Positions 59,791 through 64,000 of a DNA stretch of 64,000 nucleotides are shown here, piece after piece. The stretch covers positions 88,929 through 152,928 of the forward strand of contig CAHJWM010000005.1 in NCBI GenBank assembly GCA_903642325.1, given 5' to 3'. How positions within the stretch are numbered: position 1 is the first letter of the stretch; each line of letters begins with the position of its first letter. The DNA is from Myxococcales bacterium (lineage in GTDB: Bacteria > Myxococcota_A > Polyangia > Polyangiales > Polyangiaceae). The position numbers were made by a program, and so were the translations under genes. The notes under the pieces were generated by a model. The model was given only the letters and a program-made list of their open reading frames with translations, was not told where the DNA came from and did not search any database.

Positions 59791-60462
59791 ATGGCACGCG
59801 CAGGCATCCTCTCTCGACGTCCCAATCGTTTGCCACTCAGCGAACGCAAACGCCGTCGCCGTTCACTGCGCGATGACGCGTTCAACGTCCCCAACCTCCT
59901 GACGATGGCCCGCGTCGCGGTCATCCCGATCGTCCTCGTGTTGCTCGGCCGTGGCTCACCGAGAGACTGCGTCTGGGCAGCATTGGTTTACTCCGCGGCG
60001 GCCATCACTGATTTGCTGGACGGCTACTTGGCGCGGCGCATGAACGTCGTCAGCGTGCTTGGTAAATTTTTGGACCCACTCGCGGACAAGCTGCTGGTAA
60101 TGGCGGTGCTGGTCTACATGGTGCCCATGGGCCGCATGCCAGAGTGGGCCGTGGTGCTGCTGTTAGCACGCGAGATTTCGGTCACCAGCCTGCGCAGCAT
60201 CGCCAGCAGTGAAGGCGTCGTTATCGCGGCCGGTGACGACGGCAAGAGTAAGACGGCGCTGCAAATGGTCGGTATCTTGGCCTTGATCTTGGGTTATCCC
60301 TACCACTTGCGCCTCGGACCGCTCGATATGGGCATGGTGGATCTGGTGTATGCGGGCCGCGCGCTGGTCTACATTTCGCTGGTTTTTTCGATCTTGAGCG
60401 CGCTGTCGTACTTGCGCCTGTTCGCGGAAGCGGTCGAAGCCAAGGATCGCCGCCGGCAGTGA
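59791..60462 (+). CDS. pgsA: CDP-diacylglycerol--glycerol-3-phosphate 3-phosphatidyltransferase
   Basis: 223 residues. A basic cytoplasmic start is followed by membrane helices and the CDP-alcohol phosphotransferase motif in 'TDLLDGYLARRMNVVSVLGKFLDPLADKLL' (D-x2-D-G-x2-A-R-x8-G-x3-D-x3-D). It makes phosphatidylglycerol phosphate at the inner membrane. It starts three bases after the AIM24-like stop. The insert 'AAGDDGKSKTALQMVG' is also typical of PgsA. Confidence 0.94.
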   Translation: MARAGILSRRPNRLPLSERKRRRRSLRDDAFNVPNLLTMARVAVIPIVLVLLGRGSPRDCVWAALVYSAAAITDLLDGYLARRMNVVSVLGKFLDPLADKLLVMAVLVYMVPMGRMPEWAVVLLLAREISVTSLRSIASSEGVVIAAGDDGKSKTALQMVGILALILGYPYHLRLGPLDMGMVDLVYAGRALVYISLVFSILSALSYLRLFAEAVEAKDRRRQ

Positions 60463-60521
60463 CCGCGGACCCCGCGTCGGCGGCGTGACAGGCGAAGCAA
60501 GCCCTGGTAGGAACCCCGCAG

Positions 60522-60896
60522 ATGCGTCCCTTTACCGCCCGCCGTCTGGCCCTGGCCGCCTTGTTTCCCGCGTTCTTGGTACTCGGCGTCGTCCCTGGTT
60601 GCTCGAATCAAGGCGAAGGTGAGCGCTGCGGGGACGAGGTCGGTGCCAGCAACAACGACGACTGCGGCGACAACCTAGTGTGCACGCCGTCGAGTCAGCT
60701 GTTGAGCGGCGCGATCGACGCCACGAACCGCTGTTGTTACGTGGGGCGTGTCACCGACACCCGCTGCACGGGAACGGGCACCACTTCCGCGACGGGCTCG
60801 AGCGCTGGCGCGTCCTCCATCGTAGGGAGTGCGGGCGAGGCCGGTGCCAGCGTCAGCGGGGCCGTGAATGAGCCGGCGGGCGCCGGCGGCGTCTGA
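60522..60896 (+). CDS. Small Cys-containing lipoprotein
   Basis: 124 residues. The signal ends in VVPGC. 'GERCGDEVGASNNDDCGDNLVCTP' and 'NRCCYVGRVTDTRCTG' supply seven cysteines in a pattern like small myxobacterial disulfide-rich domains. The end is a Ser/Gly/Ala-rich tail. No family is recognised. It ends one base before sctS. Confidence 0.75.
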   Translation: MRPFTARRLALAALFPAFLVLGVVPGCSNQGEGERCGDEVGASNNDDCGDNLVCTPSSQLLSGAIDATNRCCYVGRVTDTRCTGTGTTSATGSSAGASSIVGSAGEAGASVSGAVNEPAGAGGV

Positions 60897-60897
60897 T

Positions 60898-61155
60898 ATG
60901 CCGTCCGGCTCGGCTCTAGTGGCCTTGGGGCAAGACGCCCTGCTGCTGGCCGTCGCGGTGTCGCTGCCGGTGGTAGCGACGGCCGCCCTAGTCGGCCTGC
61001 TCGTCGCCGTGCTGCAGGCCGCGACGCAGGTGCAGGACGCGACGCTCGCCCATTTGCCACGTCTTCTGGTGGTAGCCGTCGTACTTGCCCTGATGGCGCC
61101 CTGGATGGGCTCGGAAATCGCGGCCTTCGCGCTGCGTGCGTTCCGTGGCGGGTGA
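60898..61155 (+). CDS. Type III secretion export-apparatus protein SctS/FliQ
   Basis: 85 residues with two membrane helices: 'DALLLAVAVSLPVVATAALVG' and 'LPRLLVVAVVLALMAPWMG', joined by the conserved loop 'VLQAATQVQDATLAHLPRL'. This matches the FliQ/SctS family of the flagellar and injectisome export gate. No other type III gene (sctR, sctT, sctV) lies nearby, so it is isolated in a housekeeping operon. It overlaps epmA by four bases. Confidence 0.85.
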   Translation: MPSGSALVALGQDALLLAVAVSLPVVATAALVGLLVAVLQAATQVQDATLAHLPRLLVVAVVLALMAPWMGSEIAAFALRAFRGG

Positions 61156-62360
61156 CGGCCGTGCTCCCGCTCTCGCCGAGTGATTTGGGCCCGGAGCATG
61201 CGGGCGAACGGCTGCACGTTGCCGGCCGAATCAGTCGTGTCGCCGGCAACGAGTGCGATGTGTCGGACGCGCTCGTCACGGTGCGAGTCGAGCAGCTTTG
61301 CGTGTCCGGCCTTGCCGTGGGCGAGCTCGTGGTCGTCGTCGGCCGCTACGACGGCCAGCGGCTACGGGAAGCGGCGCTGCTCGAGAACACGCCCTATCCC
61401 GAGCCGCGGGGCGACGGCGACTGGGCCCGCTTCGTCTGGCAGGGCGTGGCGGTGAATTTACGCGCGCGTGGCCGCGCGCTTGCGGCCGTTCGCGGCTACT
61501 TCGCCGGCGAGCGTTTCTTGGAGGTCGAGACACCACTGCGCGTTCCCGCGCCCGGCGTCGATCTGCATTTGGATGCCATCCCCGCGTCGGGCAGCTACCT
61601 CATCTGCTCACCCGAGCTGCACATGAAACGCCTGCTCAGCGCCGGTTTCCCTCGGATTTTCCAGCTGGCGCGAGCCAGCCGCCGGCATGAGCTCGGGGCG
61701 CTGCACGAGCCCGAGTTCAGCATGCTCGAGTGGTATCGCGCCTTTGCCGGTTTGGAAGAGGTGCTGGCAGACACCGAGCGGGTGGTGCGCGCCGTAGCCG
61801 AAAGCGTGAGCGGACGCGCGTGCCTGTTCGGCGGAAACGGGCAAACCTACGATTTAGCATCGCCCTTCGTACGCGTCACTGTCCGTGAAGCGTTCAAGGA
61901 GTACGCCGGATTCGATGATGCAGTCGACCTCGCCCACAGCGATGAGGCGCGCTACTTCGAGCTCATGGTATCGCACGTCGAGCCGGGCTTAGCGCGCGAG
62001 ACGCGCCCCGTCTTTCTCTGGCAGTACCCAGCCAAGCAAGCCGCCCTGGCTCGGCTTTCCGCCGAAGATCCCACGGTCGCCGAGCGTTTCGAGCTGTACG
62101 TCGGTGGCGTGGAGCTGTGCAATGGGTTCGACGAGCTGACCTGCGCCGTCGAGCAGCGGGAGCGCTTCGAGCAGGACACTCTCCGCCGCCAACACGAGGG
62201 CCGCGCGACCTACCCGACCGACGAGCGCTTCCTTTCGGCGTTGGTCAGCGGCATGCCGCGAGCCGGTGGCAATGCGCTCGGCTTCGACCGTTTACTGATG
62301 CTCGCCACCGGTGCACGCCAACTGTCCGACGTGCTGGCCTTTCCCGCGGGCGTGCTTTAG
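61152..62360 (+). CDS. epmA: EpmA/GenX-like class II lysyl-tRNA synthetase paralogue
   Basis: 402 residues from GTG 61152. The catalytic domain (about 95-400) has class II motif 1 'LEVETPLRVPAPGVDLHLDA', motif 2 'FQLARASRRHELGALHEPEFSMLEWYRA' and motif 3 'GNALGFDRLLMLATG'. EpmA proteins add (R)-beta-lysine to elongation factor P. Unlike E. coli EpmA (about 325 residues), this one keeps an extra N-terminal OB-like domain of about 80 residues ('LHVAGRISRVAGNECDVSDALVTVRVEQL'). No epmB or efp is in the window. The transferred amino acid is inferred from family. Confidence 0.85.
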   Translation: MTAVLPLSPSDLGPEHAGERLHVAGRISRVAGNECDVSDALVTVRVEQLCVSGLAVGELVVVVGRYDGQRLREAALLENTPYPEPRGDGDWARFVWQGVAVNLRARGRALAAVRGYFAGERFLEVETPLRVPAPGVDLHLDAIPASGSYLICSPELHMKRLLSAGFPRIFQLARASRRHELGALHEPEFSMLEWYRAFAGLEEVLADTERVVRAVAESVSGRACLFGGNGQTYDLASPFVRVTVREAFKEYAGFDDAVDLAHSDEARYFELMVSHVEPGLARETRPVFLWQYPAKQAALARLSAEDPTVAERFELYVGGVELCNGFDELTCAVEQRERFEQDTLRRQHEGRATYPTDERFLSALVSGMPRAGGNALGFDRLLMLATGARQLSDVLAFPAGVL

Positions 62361-62368
62361 CGATCGCG

Positions 62369-63037
62369 TCAATCGTAGCGAACGATGGACAGACACGGGG
62401 CCGGAGCGAGCCGTTCTCGGCCGCCGAGCGAGCCCAATTCGATTACGAAAACGTAGGCGATCACGAACGCTCCCTGGCGGTCTACCAGCTCGCCCGCGGC
62501 CGCCGCCGTGCTGCCGGTTGCCAATAGATCATCGACGACCAACACTTGCGCGCCCTCGCGCAACGCATCGCGGTGCATCTCGAGCTCGCTCTCGCCGTAT
62601 TCGAGCGAATAGCTGACCTTGTCGGTTCCACGAGGCAGCTTGCCCGGGCGGCGCACGGGGACGAAGCTAGTATTGAGTCGAGCCGCGAGCGCGCCCCCAA
62701 AAATAAAGCCGCGCGACTCCACGCCCACGACGGCGTCGACTTGTTCCCCGACGAAGCGATGAGCAATCGTGTCGAGCACGATGTGAAAGCCGCGCGGGTC
62801 GGCCAGCAGTGGAGTGATGTCTCGGAACAGGACGCCGCGCTGAGGAAAGTCTGGAACCTCACGGATCAGGCTTCGCAGATACGACTGCGCATCGAACATG
62901 CGCGCTGCGTCGACCCGCGGCGGCTTGCCGGGCGCTAACTCCGCCGCCTTTTTTGGCTCCACGCCGCGTGGCGTTGGCTGGGAGCGAGCGGGGACCGGCT
63001 TGTTCGGTTTCGCGAACGTGCCTTTTCTGACAGCCAT
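62369..63037 (-). CDS. apt: Adenine phosphoribosyltransferase
   Basis: About 222 residues from ATG 63037. The core begins near 'SYLRSLIREVPDFPQRGVLFRDITPLL', with 'VVGVESRGFIFGGALAARL' and the PRPP motif 'VLVVDDLLATGSTAAAA'. It salvages adenine to AMP. The first about 45 residues are a Lys/Pro-rich extension absent from usual Apt proteins; a start at ATG 62899 would remove it. It converges on the epmA-like gene with eight bases between. Confidence 0.94.
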   Translation of the reverse strand: MAVRKGTFAKPNKPVPARSQPTPRGVEPKKAAELAPGKPPRVDAARMFDAQSYLRSLIREVPDFPQRGVLFRDITPLLADPRGFHIVLDTIAHRFVGEQVDAVVGVESRGFIFGGALAARLNTSFVPVRRPGKLPRGTDKVSYSLEYGESELEMHRDALREGAQVLVVDDLLATGSTAAAAGELVDRQGAFVIAYVFVIELGSLGGRERLAPAPCLSIVRYD

Positions 63038-63168
63038 GGTGACCCATGCTAGTCGCCGTCGCGCAAAGTCACAACGGCGCGCCCTGCGCAGCCTGACAAC
63101 CCCTGGAGCGAGCGAGCTGTCGAAGGCAAAGGGCATCTGACGACAGCGACTGGACAGGTTATAGACGG

Positions 63169-63927
63169 TTAGAGGATCGGCGCTAAGTCGACCAGGACGC
63201 GCGTGACGAATTCGTCCGTCTCACGCGCCCACAGGTCGAGCGACAGCGCAGTGATGCTGGCGATGCCTGCGTCGAACGCCTCGGTGTCCGAGCCAGGGAG
63301 CGGCACGCTGTCGGCGCTTGGGCCGCCGAGCCACAGGTACTCGCGGCCGCGTGGGTCCCGACGAAAGTCGACTTCATCGTGATAGATGCGGCGACCAAGC
63401 CGCGCGACACGCAGCTCCGTATAGCCTCTCGGGACATTCAAGTTGAGCAACAAGGGGGTCGTCACAGGGTGCGAAAGCACGGCTCGTACGACGCGACTCG
63501 CAATGGCGGCGGCGGCGTCCATATCGGCGTCGAAGGGCGTCGACACAGCCAGCGCAGGGACGCCCTTGAGCGCGGCCTCGCGTGCGGCCGCGACGGTCCC
63601 GCTATAGAACACGTCGTCGCCGAGGTTCACCCCGTGGTTCACGCCGGACACGACCATGTCCGGCCAACGCGGCAAAATTCGCGTTTTTCCATGCAGTGCG
63701 ACGTAAACGCAGTCAGCCGGTGTTCCGTCGATGGCGTATACACCGGGGCTGGGCTCCAATAAGCGCAGTGCGCGGTGCACGCTCAGCGCATGACTGGTCG
63801 CGCTTTGCTCGAGCTCGGGTGCGCACACCACTACCTCCGCGAATTCGCCCAGCGCCCGCCGCATCGCGTTGATGCCGTTTGCGCGGTACCCATCATCGTT
63901 GCTGAGTAGAATAAGCGGTCGCACCAT
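63169..63927 (-). CDS. surE: 5'/3'-nucleotidase SurE
   Basis: 252 residues from ATG 63927. 'ILLSNDDGYRANGINAMRRAL' supplies the metal-binding Asp pair, 'VVVCAPELEQSATSHALSV' the Ser, and 'DMVVSGVNHGVNLGDDVFYSGTVAAA' the Asn motif. SurE dephosphorylates nucleoside monophosphates and short polyphosphates. It lies upstream of apt on the same strand with a 131-bp gap. Another plausible start is MKGQ at 63948. Confidence 0.95.
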   Translation of the reverse strand: MVRPLILLSNDDGYRANGINAMRRALGEFAEVVVCAPELEQSATSHALSVHRALRLLEPSPGVYAIDGTPADCVYVALHGKTRILPRWPDMVVSGVNHGVNLGDDVFYSGTVAAAREAALKGVPALAVSTPFDADMDAAAAIASRVVRAVLSHPVTTPLLLNLNVPRGYTELRVARLGRRIYHDEVDFRRDPRGREYLWLGGPSADSVPLPGSDTEAFDAGIASITALSLDLWARETDEFVTRVLVDLAPIL

Positions 63928-64000
63928 TGGTAGATCTTGCCCTTTCATCCAGTGAAGATCACGGACAAAGGGGCAAGACCCCCTTTCAAACCGTGCATGC

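Overview
The window is high-GC DNA with densely packed genes. Small operons overlap by ATGA or GTGA, and GTG/TTG starts are common. It carries secreted SUMF1-type lipoproteins with 'GKRxCxESEWNFACEG' motifs, many Cys-rich lipoproteins, a stand-alone AAA-TPR regulator, and sigma-54 and Bam/Lon housekeeping genes. This gene repertoire suggests a myxobacterium (Myxococcota, probably Polyangia); that placement is inference from family knowledge, because no rRNA or marker alignment was possible. Left backbone (1-37.2 kb): a truncated SnoaL-like gene, a MATE exporter and an acyl-CoA ligase; miaB and a gamma carbonic anhydrase; an orphan thiS; envelope genes (VanW protein, YkuD L,D-transpeptidase, two SUMF1 lipoproteins); argC; hisS with a co-transcribed repeat protein; ruvX-mltG; a DUF433 protein; a lipoprotein with about 28 regularly spaced cysteines; a thioredoxin; glmM, folC and accD; the AAA-TPR protein; dut; a hydrolase and an NtrC-type regulator; bamD; greA; a sulfatase-fold/HEAT protein; and a YfgM-like/BamB pair. 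Accessory island (about 37.4-47.4 kb): it begins exactly at a 28-bp sequence that closely matches the XerC/XerD dif site, so the window probably contains the replication terminus. The island holds four same-direction copies of a short repeat, one complete and one truncated IS1-family transposase gene, a stand-alone Mrr-like nuclease, a DNA methyltransferase fused to an Mrr-like nuclease domain, the orphan C-terminus of a second copy of that fusion, HicA/HicB toxin-antitoxin genes, and several duplicated small genes of which one copy is intact and the others are broken. Its right edge truncates a metallo-beta-lactamase-fold gene resembling class II cAMP phosphodiesterase, which also has a frameshift. 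tRNA-Gln(CTG) and tRNA-Glu(CTC) follow. Right backbone (48.2-64 kb): a Cys-rich lipoprotein, small membrane proteins, two HExxH metallopeptidase-like proteins, an SGNH hydrolase lipoprotein, and a Lon ATPase in which the catalytic Ser position reads Asn. A long plus-strand operon follows (lipoprotein, hisB, hisH, AIM24-like, pgsA, lipoprotein, a lone sctS/fliQ, epmA-like), then apt and surE on the minus strand. The observations most worth following up are the dif-linked restriction island with its repeat family, the Ser-to-Asn Lon, the Cys-every-fourth-residue lipoprotein, and the membrane gluzincin-TPR protein.
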